From Salegentibacter sp. 24 (GTDB lineage: Bacteria; Bacteroidota; Bacteroidia; Flavobacteriales; Flavobacteriaceae), in contig NZ_SNWE01000020.1 of assembly GCF_004362395.1 (NCBI RefSeq), positions 17,736-81,735 of the forward strand: a stretch of 64,000 bases of DNA, written 5' to 3'. The notes under the pieces are model-generated. The model made no database searches. It was given only the letters and a program-made list of their open reading frames with translations, and had not been told where the DNA came from. Below, one piece after another: positions 1 through 8,080 of this stretch; within the stretch, counting starts at the first letter, position 1, and each line of letters starts with the position of its first letter. The translations under genes and the position numbers were made by a program.

Positions 1-66
1 GTTGAATTGACCGATGGAACGGAAATAGAATTTGATGGAAAAGGAAATTTCCGAAAAATAGATTAA
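1..66 (+). CDS. C-terminal end of a PepSY-like (DUF2874) protein, partial
   Basis: An open frame enters from the left edge and stops at TAA 64-66. The 21 visible residues read VELTDGTEIEFDGKGNFRKI plus a final Asp. The pattern 'dG.eieFd.kGnf' resembles the last strand pair of the small secreted PepSY-like (DUF2874) proteins common in Bacteroidota. A terminator hairpin follows about 30 bp downstream, which supports a real gene end. The body of the gene lies outside the window, so the family call is inference from a short tail. Confidence 0.5.
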   Translation, partial: VELTDGTEIEFDGKGNFRKID

Positions 67-97
67 GCCTCCTCAAGAAACAGTAGCATCTAACTAT

Positions 98-129
98 TGC
101 CCCAGAAAAAAAAATCCTGGGGCATTTTA
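98..129 (+). terminator. Rho-independent terminator of the PepSY-like gene
   Basis: The arm TGCCCCAG (98-105) pairs with CTGGGGCA (117-124), followed by TTTTAG. The hairpin stands about 30 bp after the stop codon at 66. Confidence 0.75.
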
Positions 130-141
130 GTTAATGATAAT

Positions 142-167
142 AAAAAGGGGCGGTTTAAAACCACCCC
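142..167 (-). terminator. Terminator of the Gre/hypothetical gene pair
   Basis: Read on the minus strand, a GC-rich hairpin (GGGG/CCCC plus GGT/ACC arms with one mismatch) is followed by TTTTTATTA. It lies about 35 bp past the stop of the minus-strand gene at 201, back to back with the plus-strand terminator at 98-129. Confidence 0.65.
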
Positions 168-200
168 AAACTAGTCAACCAAACACAGTCAATATAAAAA

Positions 201-617
201 CTAGTTGAAACTAAGTTTTAGAAATTTAAAAATCAGTATTTTAAGACCTCTAAAATCCTTGAAATGTTTACGAAGTGTGGTTTTAAAAACCAAATGGTCT
301 TTTAAATAAAAATTCTCACACTGCACATCGTCGCATTCTTTTAAACCCTCCAGTTTATTTTTATAATCGAAGAAGGTGGTCAAATGAAACTCATTAGCTT
401 TGTTTAATAGCTCAAGTTGCTTTATTAAATAACTAGCATCTTCTTTATTTATCTCAACTCTTACGGTTTCCTTTAAGCCTGAGTTTAAAATATTACTGAA
501 GAAATTAATTTCCTCATTAATAAAAATCAGGTGCTCCTCCCAATCCTCAGATTCGGATTGGATACTTAAGATTTGTATTTCCTCATCATTATGATGTTCC
601 TGAAACTTCTCCATCAT
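201..617 (-). CDS. Conserved-type hypothetical protein, 138 aa
   Basis: No family is recognised. The protein is soluble-looking, acidic in its first third and basic at the C-terminus, with no signal peptide or membrane segment. Heptad-like leucine and isoleucine spacing around residues 30-90 suggests helical coiled-coil character. Two adjacent ATG codons (617 and 614) are both usable starts. It begins 6 bp after the stop of the Gre-domain gene on the same strand and is followed by a terminator, so the two form a short operon. That link suggests, without proving, a role tied to transcription or the stress response. Confidence 0.7.
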   Translation of the reverse strand: MMEKFQEHHNDEEIQILSIQSESEDWEEHLIFINEEINFFSNILNSGLKETVRVEINKEDASYLIKQLELLNKANEFHLTTFFDYKNKLEGLKECDDVQCENFYLKDHLVFKTTLRKHFKDFRGLKILIFKFLKLSFN

Positions 618-623
618 CTTACT

Positions 624-1037
624 TTATTTTTGCATTTTTATTTCCTTTGCCATTTGTTCCACTTTTATAATATTTATGGAATTTTTACCGGTAGGGAATT
701 CCCATTCCACCTTATCCCCCTGGGCATAGCCAAATAAAGCTAGCGCCATAGGAGCAAGAATAGAAATCTTATGATCCTTAATGTTGCTGTGATCGGGTGT
801 CACTATCTGGTAAGTTCTGTTTACACCAAACGGAGTAGCGATTTCAACTTTTGAATTAAATCTAACCACATCCTCTGGCATCTTTTTTTCACTCACAATT
901 TTTGCAAAATCGAGTTCGCTTCTTAACTTTTCTATAGATGCACGATAGGTACTATCTTTATAGTACTGCGCCATAGAAACGATCCGTTTTAAAAGTTCAT
1001 ATTCTAACTTCTCAATTATGATTACATCATATTTCAT
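624..1037 (-). CDS. GreA/GreB C-terminal domain (Rnk-like) transcription factor
   Basis: A 137-aa protein with a short helical N-terminus (residues 1-50) and a Gre C-terminal FKBP-like domain (about 55-130). The segment with 'YQIVTPDHSNIKDHKISI' followed by 'LAPMALALFGYAQGDKVEW' matches the GreA/GreB/Rnk fold that binds in the RNA polymerase secondary channel. The coiled coil is much shorter than in true GreA (about 158 aa), so it is closer to Rnk-type regulators, which modulate polymerase but may not stimulate transcript cleavage. It is first in an operon with the 138-aa hypothetical gene. The fold is clear; the precise activity is inferred. Confidence 0.8.
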   Translation of the reverse strand: MKYDVIIIEKLEYELLKRIVSMAQYYKDSTYRASIEKLRSELDFAKIVSEKKMPEDVVRFNSKVEIATPFGVNRTYQIVTPDHSNIKDHKISILAPMALALFGYAQGDKVEWEFPTGKNSINIIKVEQMAKEIKMQK

Positions 1038-1054
1038 GTCTTTAAAAGAATTTA

Positions 1055-2335
1055 TTAAGGAAATATACCTCGCTGGTTATATGCAGTCTCAATTCTAGAA
1101 ATCGCCAGGATATAAGCCGCTGTTCGCCAGTCGGTATTTCGATCTTCAACTTCCTTTTCAACTTTTTTAAATACCTGGAGCAGTTTTTTCTCTAGTTTCC
1201 CCATCACCTCTTCCAGTTCCCATAATTCGCCATTTCTATTTTGCAGCCATTCAAAATAACTTCCAATTACGCCTCCAGAGTTACATAGGATATCAGGTAT
1301 AATAGTGATCCCTTTTTCCAAAAGAATGGCTTCCCCTTCCTCGTTTGTGGGACCATTAGCACCTTCCGCGATTATAGATGCCTTTATCTGATAAGCATTA
1401 TCCCCGGTTATCTGATTCCCAAGAGCTGCCGGAATTAAAATATCACATTCCAATCCAAAAAACTCATCAGAATCAATTTCCTTTGCATCTGCGAACCCCT
1501 GAATAGATCCTTTCCTTGGGCTTGAATGTTCAAATAAGCTTTCAACTGAAATCCCTTTCTCATTAAATAAAGTAGCGTGGGCATCCTGCACCGCAATAAG
1601 TTTAGCACCTTCGCCAATTAAAAATTTTGAAGCCCAATAGCCTACATTTCCAAATCCCTGCACGATAAAAGTTTTATCCTTTAATGATTCCCCGCGTGAT
1701 TTTATAAGTTCTTTGGTAGTTAAATACACCCCAAATCCTGTGGCCCGGTCTCGACCTTCCAAACCACCAGAACCTACCGGTTTGCCGGTTACCACATGCT
1801 GGTTTTGTGAGCGCTCTGAAGTGGATATAGTAGACATATAGGTGTCTGCAATCCATGCCATGGTTTGCGCATTGGTATTTACATCCGGTGCAGGGATATC
1901 ATGTTCCGGCCCTATATTTTCTCCCAAAGCATAGGTAAACCTACGGGTAATTCGTTCCAGTTCAGCGTCAGAATAATTCCTGGGATCCAGTTGGATTCCT
2001 CCTTTTGCTCCGCCATATGGTAAACCCGCTAATGAAGTTTTCCAGGTCATCCACATTGCCAGGGCTTTGGCTGCATCCACATCTACAGTTGGGTGGTATC
2101 GCAAGCCACCTTTATACGGTCCCAGGGCATTATTATGCTGTACCCTGTAGCCAGTGAAAATCTCCACTTTTCCGTTATCCATTTTTACCGGAAAGTGAAC
2201 CACGATCTCATTATTAGTAATCTCCAGGATTTTCTTAATATTTGGATTTAAATCGATAATACCGGCCGTTTTATTAAACTGTTTAATAACCGTATCATAC
2301 ATACTTTGTTTCGGCGTATTCTTTGTCGTTATCAT
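1055..2335 (-). CDS. Glutamate dehydrogenase (Glu/Leu/Phe/Val family, RocG/GudB-like)
   Basis: Catalyses reversible oxidative deamination of glutamate to 2-oxoglutarate and ammonia. With the ATG at 2335 the protein has 426 aa, usual for the hexameric short form. Substrate lysines are K75 (GPYKGGLRYHP) and K99 (WMTWKTSL); the catalytic lysine is K111 in GLPYGGAKGGI. The Rossmann domain contains the VQGFGNVG nucleotide motif near residue 210. The YGG.KGG version resembles RocG/GudB-type catabolic enzymes, usually NAD-specific, rather than NADP GdhA. An upstream in-frame TTG at 2344 would add three residues; the ATG is preferred. Only 12 bp separate it from the stop of the 54-aa Cys-rich ORF, and a sigma-54 promoter lies before that ORF, so nitrogen-linked control is likely. 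Confidence 0.95.
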   Translation of the reverse strand: MITTKNTPKQSMYDTVIKQFNKTAGIIDLNPNIKKILEITNNEIVVHFPVKMDNGKVEIFTGYRVQHNNALGPYKGGLRYHPTVDVDAAKALAMWMTWKTSLAGLPYGGAKGGIQLDPRNYSDAELERITRRFTYALGENIGPEHDIPAPDVNTNAQTMAWIADTYMSTISTSERSQNQHVVTGKPVGSGGLEGRDRATGFGVYLTTKELIKSRGESLKDKTFIVQGFGNVGYWASKFLIGEGAKLIAVQDAHATLFNEKGISVESLFEHSSPRKGSIQGFADAKEIDSDEFFGLECDILIPAALGNQITGDNAYQIKASIIAEGANGPTNEEGEAILLEKGITIIPDILCNSGGVIGSYFEWLQNRNGELWELEEVMGKLEKKLLQVFKKVEKEVEDRNTDWRTAAYILAISRIETAYNQRGIFP

Positions 2336-2347
2336 TTTTATCAAATT

Positions 2348-2512
2348 TTATTGAAAATGCTCGCAGAACATTTTTCTGTTGTCTTTCCAGGTGCAGTGGT
2401 GTCTTAAATCGCAATTGAAACAAAGCGTTTTAAAAAGTTCACTACCTGCTCGCTGTAGCTCCTTTTCACTTTCCTTCATTACTGCCGGGTTTTCCATTTC
2501 AGCTATATTCAT
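2348..2512 (-). CDS. 54-aa cysteine-rich mini-protein in front of glutamate dehydrogenase
   Basis: A short frame starting at ATG 2512 and ending at TAA 2348-2350, 12 bp before the GDH start. The first 29 residues are charged and helical. The C-terminal half carries CFNCDLRHHC and a further Cys and His in MFCEHF, giving a C-x2-C-x5-C-x9-C-x2-H arrangement suited to binding zinc or an Fe-S cluster. No family is recognised. The tight spacing to GDH, one shared promoter and a metal-type Cys pattern argue for a real product, either a regulator or partner of GDH or a co-regulated factor. It is too short to be found by ordinary length cut-offs. Confidence 0.65.
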   Translation of the reverse strand: MNIAEMENPAVMKESEKELQRAGSELFKTLCFNCDLRHHCTWKDNRKMFCEHFQ

Positions 2513-2535
2513 AGAGTCTGTTTTTGGAAAGCATT

Positions 2536-2554
2536 AAAGCTAAAGACGTGCCCA
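2536..2554 (-). promoter_or_regulatory. Sigma-54 (RpoN) -24/-12 promoter for the mini-protein/GDH operon
   Basis: The minus strand from 2554 reads TGGGCACGTCTTTAGCTTT. It has the invariant GG (2552-2551) and GC (2540-2539) exactly 10 nt apart and matches TGGCACG-N4-TTGCW at most positions (GGCACG kept, TTGC as TAGC). Predicted transcription start is near 2527, about 15 nt before the ATG at 2512. The gene next upstream encodes a sigma-54 activator. Confidence 0.65.
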
Positions 2555-2651
2555 AAAGATTAAAAAATGAGCTATTGATATTTAAACCGCTGAATTCCAG
2601 ACACAATGAGGTTCAAACAAATTTATTCCAAAATTTTCTACTGGAAGGAAA

Positions 2652-2678
2652 TTACCCGGTTGGGAGAAATTTACCCGG
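2652..2678 (-). promoter_or_regulatory. Candidate enhancer site: direct repeat TTACCCGG x2
   Basis: TTACCCGG occurs at 2652-2659 and 2671-2678 (19-bp period) within the wider pattern GAAAT(T)TACCCGG. The repeats lie 125-150 bp upstream of the predicted sigma-54 start, the usual distance for an NtrC-type activator. Binding is inferred from position and repetition only. Confidence 0.4.
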
Positions 2679-2682
2679 AAGC

Positions 2683-4002
2683 TTATTTGATTTTTTCCCG
2701 TAAGGTTTTACGGTCTATTTGCAAGATTTCTGCAGCCCTGGTTTTATTTTGATCTACTGCCGCAAGTACTTTTAGGATATGCCTTTTTTCCACCTCTTTT
2801 AATGCAGCTAATTCTTCCTCCACTTCTGGAATCTGGTATTTTACGGTAGCGGGCAGATCCTGCGGAAGAATTTCATCTTCACACATTATAATAGCGCGTT
2901 GAATGACATTTTCTAATTCCCGAATATTCCCCGGCCAATTGTAACGAGTTAAAATTTCAACAGTTTTTTTAGCTAATTTTAAATTGCTTTTTCCATACTC
3001 CCGTTGGTATTTATCTAGAAAGGTTTTGGCAAGGGGTAAAATATCTTCCTTTCGATCGCGCAAAGGTGGAGTAAGAATATCGACCACATTTAAACGGTAA
3101 TAAAGATCTTCTCTAAAAGTTCCTTTTTCTACCATCTCCTGTAAATCACTGTTAGTAGCCGCGATAACCCGAAGCTGGATTTTATCTGAATTTCGGGCGC
3201 CAACTTTCCTGACTTCTTTTTCCTGAAGCACGCGCAATAATTTAACCTGAACAGCCAATGTAGCCGTACCGATTTCGTCTAAAAAGATGGTACCTCCGTT
3301 AGCTGCCTGGAAGTACCCTTCTCGGGTTTCAGAAGCACCGGTAAAGGCACCTTTAGTAGATCCGAATAATTCCGATTCTAATAAATTTTCCGGAATGGCA
3401 CCACAGTTCACCGCGATAAACGGGTTTTGCGCAAAAGAACCTTTGTAATGAATGGCCCTGGCCACGAGTTCTTTTCCGGTGCCGCTCTCTCCTTTAATTA
3501 AAATAGTAGCACGGTTATTTTTCACCCTTTCTATAATATCCACTAGTTCTTCAAACTTTGCTGAAGAGCCAACCATCCCGGCATAATTGCTTTCTACCTG
3601 GGAACGCCTTATTGATTTGTGAATTAAAGGCAGGTTATTAAGAGACTTCTTAACAGAAAAAAGCAACTCGCTTTTTGTAAAAGGCTTTGGTAAATAATCT
3701 AAAGCACCTGATTTAATAGCGGTGAGTGCATTATCAATAGATGGATAACCGGTAATTACCAGTTTGGGTATTCCAGGATAATGATCATCCACATATTTTA
3801 CTAATTCCATCCCATTCATCCCAGGCATTTGTAAGTCAGTTATTAATAGATCGATAGTGCTATGCTTTAATATATCTATCGCTTCAACCACAGAACCGGC
3901 TTTATAAGTATGATAATTTTCCTGGCTAAGGCTCCGGTCCAGAACCTCGAGCATATCAAAATCGTCATCAACTATTAACAAGTTTTCTTTCCTTAAAGCC
4001 AT
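2683..4002 (-). CDS. Sigma-54-dependent response regulator (NtrC family)
   Basis: A 439-aa protein with three domains: receiver (about 5-120, phosphoacceptor D56 in LLITDLQMP), AAA+ (about 143-375; Walker A GESGTGKE, sigma-54 contact loop GAFTGA, Walker B GTIFLDEIG) and a C-terminal Fis-type helix-turn-helix (NKTRAAEILQIDRKTLREKI). It should remodel RpoN-RNA polymerase when phosphorylated. The partner kinase gene lies directly upstream with a 1-bp gap. A matching -24/-12 promoter and a repeated candidate enhancer lie just downstream, before the GDH operon, making that operon the most likely target. All catalytic motifs are intact. Confidence 0.95.
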   Translation of the reverse strand: MALRKENLLIVDDDFDMLEVLDRSLSQENYHTYKAGSVVEAIDILKHSTIDLLITDLQMPGMNGMELVKYVDDHYPGIPKLVITGYPSIDNALTAIKSGALDYLPKPFTKSELLFSVKKSLNNLPLIHKSIRRSQVESNYAGMVGSSAKFEELVDIIERVKNNRATILIKGESGTGKELVARAIHYKGSFAQNPFIAVNCGAIPENLLESELFGSTKGAFTGASETREGYFQAANGGTIFLDEIGTATLAVQVKLLRVLQEKEVRKVGARNSDKIQLRVIAATNSDLQEMVEKGTFREDLYYRLNVVDILTPPLRDRKEDILPLAKTFLDKYQREYGKSNLKLAKKTVEILTRYNWPGNIRELENVIQRAIIMCEDEILPQDLPATVKYQIPEVEEELAALKEVEKRHILKVLAAVDQNKTRAAEILQIDRKTLREKIK

Positions 4003-4003
4003 A

Positions 4004-5104
4004 TCACAAGTTCAGGGGTAGTTTAATTTTAAAGATAGTTCCTTTTGGATGATTATCCGCAATACTAATTTCACCTCGATGGCTTTTAATGATACCGTGC
4101 ACAACGCTTAAACCAAGACCAGAACCTTCTCCAAGGGGTTTGGTAGTATAGAAAGGTTCAAATATCCTATTCTTCAATTCAGGGGCAATTCCTTTTCCTT
4201 CATCGGCAATTTCAATACTATAAAAGTTCTCATTGTTATGAATATCAATAACAATTTGTGAATTTTCCGGAGAATAGTAAATGGCATTAATAACCAGATT
4301 AAAAAAGACCTGAGTTAATTGTATAGGGTCTACCTGTGCTTTTAAAGCAGGATCTTCAATATGGAGTTTAAATCTGATATGCGCCTTTTTAAAATTGGGT
4401 TTTAAAAGGGAAAGTGCTTGGGTAATCACCGGTTTTATTTCGATCTTTTTAAAATCCTGTGGCATATCACAAGAGAAAAACATCAGTTTTTTCACCACTT
4501 CCCTGGAATAAATGGCGGAGTTAAGAATCTTTTTAGCATCCCGCTTGGTTTGCAATTCCTTGGTTTTCTCTTCAATAAATTCAGCAAAACCCAAAATGTT
4601 ACCAAGGGGAGTGTTTAGTTCATGTGCTATTCCCGCAGTGATTTCCCCCAAAATAGATAAGCGGTCGTTCCTCTGGGCAGTTTGCTTTAAAAGCTCCTCC
4701 TGCATTTTAATATTTTGACGCTCAAAAAATAAGGCAATTTCGTCGGCTACCTTGTCAAGCAGTCGTTGCTCCTCCACCAGGAAATGCGCTTTAGACAAAT
4801 CTGAAGCTGGATAATGAACTTTTATAAAACCCATTTCCTTTTCGGAAATCTCAATAACACTTATTTGCGAATAGCTTTCTAATGGAATTAGGTTTGAACT
4901 TAGGTGATAAGTTTCACACTTTATCTCCACGCTAGCAAGCTCAGGAAACCGCCAGGCATTTTTGAGGATCTGGGTGACGGAATTCAAGGTCGCTTCATAA
5001 GAACCGTTAAACTCCCTAATAGCTGATGAAACCTGATAAAGACAGGAAAGCTCTTTTATTCGCTCTTGCAACTTTTCCTCAGTAGAAATATTCTCTGATG
5101 TCAT
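4004..5104 (-). CDS. Cytosolic sensor histidine kinase, partner of the NtrC-type regulator
   Basis: A GAF-like sensory region (about 10-130, opening with the RIKELSCLYQ signature common to this kinase group) is followed by a HisKA helix pair with phosphoacceptor His in GIAHELNTP (about residue 161) and an HATPase domain (N box VINAIYYSP, G boxes DEGKGIAP and GEGSGLGLSVV). There is no membrane segment, so it senses an internal cue. A longer frame opens at ATG 5179 but adds 25 residues unlike the family, so the start at 5104 is preferred. The stop is 1 bp before the regulator's start codon, so the pair is translationally coupled. Confidence 0.9.
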   Translation of the reverse strand: MTSENISTEEKLQERIKELSCLYQVSSAIREFNGSYEATLNSVTQILKNAWRFPELASVEIKCETYHLSSNLIPLESYSQISVIEISEKEMGFIKVHYPASDLSKAHFLVEEQRLLDKVADEIALFFERQNIKMQEELLKQTAQRNDRLSILGEITAGIAHELNTPLGNILGFAEFIEEKTKELQTKRDAKKILNSAIYSREVVKKLMFFSCDMPQDFKKIEIKPVITQALSLLKPNFKKAHIRFKLHIEDPALKAQVDPIQLTQVFFNLVINAIYYSPENSQIVIDIHNNENFYSIEIADEGKGIAPELKNRIFEPFYTTKPLGEGSGLGLSVVHGIIKSHRGEISIADNHPKGTIFKIKLPLNL

Positions 5105-5179
5105 AATTACCGGTTTATGTAGGCAAAGATATGTAGAAGTGGTAGTTTCTCTATTAGATCTGCCAAGAGAAAACATCAT

Positions 5180-5504
5180 TTAAGAATGTTAAAGTCAGGT
5201 GGTACTATTAAAAAACCTGCTTGTATTCATGGAAGATTTTTGAATGTTTACAGAGCATAAAAAAATTCTCGGTAATACTATACAAGTTTCTATTTAATTT
5301 TTAGTCTACCTTATGAAATTAATTCCAAGAATTAAAATCTTAAGTTTCCGTAAACAGATTTTAAAAAAACTAAAAACTCTCGAAGCCATTTGAGTGCAAC
5401 AGTGCGGTCCGCGATTAATGTTTAGCAAAAGAAAAAGCTCCAGGAGATCCGGAGCTTTTCTTTCGCCTTATTTCAACTTGGTTTAATTCACCATAAGGAC
5501 TTAA
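5180..5504. other. Intergenic stretch between kinase and barrel gene
   Basis: Holds the upstream region of the kinase operon (AT-rich, no clear promoter recognised) and, near its right end, the terminator of the barrel gene at 5432-5463. No ORF with coding character was seen. Confidence 0.5.
5432..5463 (-). terminator. Terminator of the outer-membrane barrel gene
   Basis: AAAAGCTCC (5433-5441) pairs with GGAGCTTTT (5451-5459) around a short loop, with A/T runs on both sides. It lies about 45 bp after the stop at 5505 on the minus strand. Confidence 0.7.
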
Positions 5505-6647
5505 TTAATCAAACTGTAAATTTGACTCAGGTTCGATTTCAGAAACCGACTTCCTACCTCCTATTCGGTAAGAAATCCCTAGATTTATTAAATAATCAGC
5601 AAAAGCTGCATCACCATTACGAGGTTCCCCTGTGACAATTTGTGTTTCAAGATCTGTTACACTCTGCGGGCGCTGTCTCCTTAATGCAACGGGTACATTT
5701 AAATTGACAGAAAATTTATTATGCATAAAAGATACTCCAGGATCTATAGAAAGAACATTTCCGGGCCTTCTAAATCCATCGCTTCCACCAATCACATCTT
5801 CCACAGGCACTCCTTCAAAACGTGCACCAAGAGAAGCAGAGAAACTTTGGGATAAACTATAGCCAAGACCGGCGCGCAGCGCAAACTGGTCTGGCACTGA
5901 CATAACAGATTCATTTTCAAGTATAGGACTCAAGGTTTCTCTGAAAGTTCTTATGCCGTTAGTTTCCCTTGGGTTAAAAAGATAAAATCCACCACCATAG
6001 ATAAAAAATTCGTTGATTATCGTTCGATAAAACTGAAAATCAGCGGTAAGACCAAATCCTCCGTCTCCAGGCTGTATTGACTGATCAACCGGCCTAACTT
6101 GAGGTGAATTTTCAGGACCAACATTGTAAAAAATATCTGTAGCATTATAATTTCCAGTAGGAAGCTTTATACCCAAACCTAATGCCAAATTTCCATTTAG
6201 GTGAGTTGTAGGATTAAATAGCCAGTACCCCATTCCTATTCTTATATCTGCAAGACCCCGCGAAAAAGTTTTATGCCGCTCTTCACGTCCGTGTTCATAT
6301 AAAGAAGAGCGTTCATTAAGGACAGTGGGGATGGTAATTCCTGCATACAATCTGTCGGTAATTCCATAATTCAGGCTAAAATCCCAGGAATGGGAATAAT
6401 TTATTACTTCAGTATTATTTGAAACCCTATCGGGTTCTTCCTGAGTTCCTTTAAAATGTCTAAATGATTTAAAGTATCGATAGTTCATGCCAAGCTGAAA
6501 ATCTCCCCTGCCAAGCAAATTGCTTTCTAATTCATTACCGACACTACAGGAAAAATGCCTAATAGCAACACAACCTTGTGCCTTGATCATTTGCGGAAGA
6601 ATTAAAACTGATAATAGGAAAAGGAAAAGAACGTATTTTGTTTTCAT
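5505..6647 (-). CDS. Outer-membrane beta-barrel protein (transporter-like), 380 aa
   Basis: A signal peptide (about 1-23, LLSVLILPQMIKAQ) precedes a mature part rich in alternating aromatic and polar strands (LQLGMNYRYF-type, YSHSWDFSLNYGI, FSASLGARFEG) and ending in a short strand region before an acidic tail. A Cys pair sits right after the cleavage site (GCVAIRHFSC). This is the general build of Bacteroidota barrels annotated as transporters; no substrate can be named. The ATG at 6647 is chosen because the signal peptide starts there; the ATG at 6665 adds six residues. It is divergent from a histidine kinase/regulator pair 164 bp away, which makes co-regulation plausible. Confidence 0.75.
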   Translation of the reverse strand: MKTKYVLFLFLLSVLILPQMIKAQGCVAIRHFSCSVGNELESNLLGRGDFQLGMNYRYFKSFRHFKGTQEEPDRVSNNTEVINYSHSWDFSLNYGITDRLYAGITIPTVLNERSSLYEHGREERHKTFSRGLADIRIGMGYWLFNPTTHLNGNLALGLGIKLPTGNYNATDIFYNVGPENSPQVRPVDQSIQPGDGGFGLTADFQFYRTIINEFFIYGGGFYLFNPRETNGIRTFRETLSPILENESVMSVPDQFALRAGLGYSLSQSFSASLGARFEGVPVEDVIGGSDGFRRPGNVLSIDPGVSFMHNKFSVNLNVPVALRRQRPQSVTDLETQIVTGEPRNGDAAFADYLINLGISYRIGGRKSVSEIEPESNLQFD

Positions 6648-6811
6648 AGGCCTATAATTGAACATTTTTACTTTGTCGTAGCACCAAAGTAGTTCTATTT
6701 TAAACAGGTATAGGCTAACAGAAAATCAAAAAGATTAAGCAAAGGTTAATTGAATTAATAAGGAATTAATTAAGTAGTAGATAGTTAATTTTTAGTAATA
6801 TAGTTGCTGAT

Positions 6812-8080
6812 TTGAAACGCAGAAAATTTTATATAGCCATCTTTATCATTTCGGTAGTAGGACTATTCGTTGTTCAGTACCAATATTTAAGAATTGGGCT
6901 CAATCTTGCTAAAATACAGTTTGAACAAAAAATTGAACGCGCCGGGAACGATTTAAAAAAAGACCTTTCCAAGGAGAATCAGCTTAGTTTTTTAATTGCG
7001 GAATCTCTGGAAGGCAGCAATTATTTCACCCTAAGCCAGGATAGTTTACAAGATGCTTCCAAACATTTTTTAAATGACTTTATAAGGGACAGGTTGGTGA
7101 CAAACAAGATTAAAACTGATTTCTCATATAATTTATATTCCGAGGATAAAAGTATTGACTTTAAATCTCCATTGAGTTTTAAAAGCAAGGATGTTATTAT
7201 AAAATATCCGGTAAAATTAGAAGGTTATCTCCCCGAAACCCTTGAAAAGGAGGTCACGCTTGAATTACATTTTAAAGACCTTAACTCCTATTTCTTTTCT
7301 CAACTTCAGGGACTGCTTATCCCGGGTTTGCTCTTCCTGGGTGTTATTATCTTTGTAGTGATCTGGATGCTTCGATTGTTTTACTGGCAAAGAAATTTAA
7401 TTACCATCACCAACGATTTTATAAATAACCTCACTCATGAACTTAAAACCCCGGTGTTTTCCATCGGGGTAGCCACTAAAATCCTGGAGAAAGATTTAAA
7501 CCAGACTCAAAAACCAATCGTATTCCATATTAGAAAACAAGTAGATCGCTTGAACAGGCATATACAACAAGTGCTGGAACTAGCTAGTTTAGAAACAAAA
7601 AAAAGATTTATAGAACTCGAAATGGTTGATTTAAGACCGGAACTTTTGCTGTGGTGTGAAGACTTTAAAATGCTATCTGAACTGGAAAATTTCATTTTTG
7701 AATTTGAACTGGAACCTGGAGAATATAAGGTAAAAATTGCCATATCACATTTTGAAAACGCTATTAATAACTTATTGGATAATGCTAAAAAGTATGCCGA
7801 TCATCCACGAATAAAGCTAAAAGCATATACAGAAAAAATGAAGTTGCATATTTGCATTAGCGATAATGGAAAAGGAATTTCAGAAAAAGAAAAACAGCAT
7901 ATTTTTAAAAAATTCTACCGGGTTCCTGAAGGCAACTTACACAGCGTAAAAGGATACGGCCTGGGACTTAGCTATGTTCAGGAAGTTATAAAAAAGCATC
8001 AAGGTCAAATAAACTTAAACAGTGAATTACAAAAGGGTACACAAATCACCCTGATAATCCCTCTAAAAAATGCCAAATAA
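6812..8080 (+). CDS. Membrane-bound sensor histidine kinase
   Basis: A 422-aa kinase with TM1 at about 7-25, a periplasmic sensor (about 26-167), TM2 at about 168-190, HisKA with H209 in NNLTHELKTPV, and an HATPase (N box NNLLDNAKKYA, SDNGKGISE, GYGLGLSYVQE). No in-frame ATG lies between the upstream stop (6782-6784) and the kinase body; TTG at 6812 gives a good positively charged start (MKRRKF). Its 3' end overlaps the response regulator gene by 11 bp, so they are co-translated. It is divergent from the barrel gene; envelope sensing is a reasonable guess but the ligand is unknown. Confidence 0.9.
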   Translation: MKRRKFYIAIFIISVVGLFVVQYQYLRIGLNLAKIQFEQKIERAGNDLKKDLSKENQLSFLIAESLEGSNYFTLSQDSLQDASKHFLNDFIRDRLVTNKIKTDFSYNLYSEDKSIDFKSPLSFKSKDVIIKYPVKLEGYLPETLEKEVTLELHFKDLNSYFFSQLQGLLIPGLLFLGVIIFVVIWMLRLFYWQRNLITITNDFINNLTHELKTPVFSIGVATKILEKDLNQTQKPIVFHIRKQVDRLNRHIQQVLELASLETKKRFIELEMVDLRPELLLWCEDFKMLSELENFIFEFELEPGEYKVKIAISHFENAINNLLDNAKKYADHPRIKLKAYTEKMKLHICISDNGKGISEKEKQHIFKKFYRVPEGNLHSVKGYGLGLSYVQEVIKKHQGQINLNSELQKGTQITLIIPLKNAK

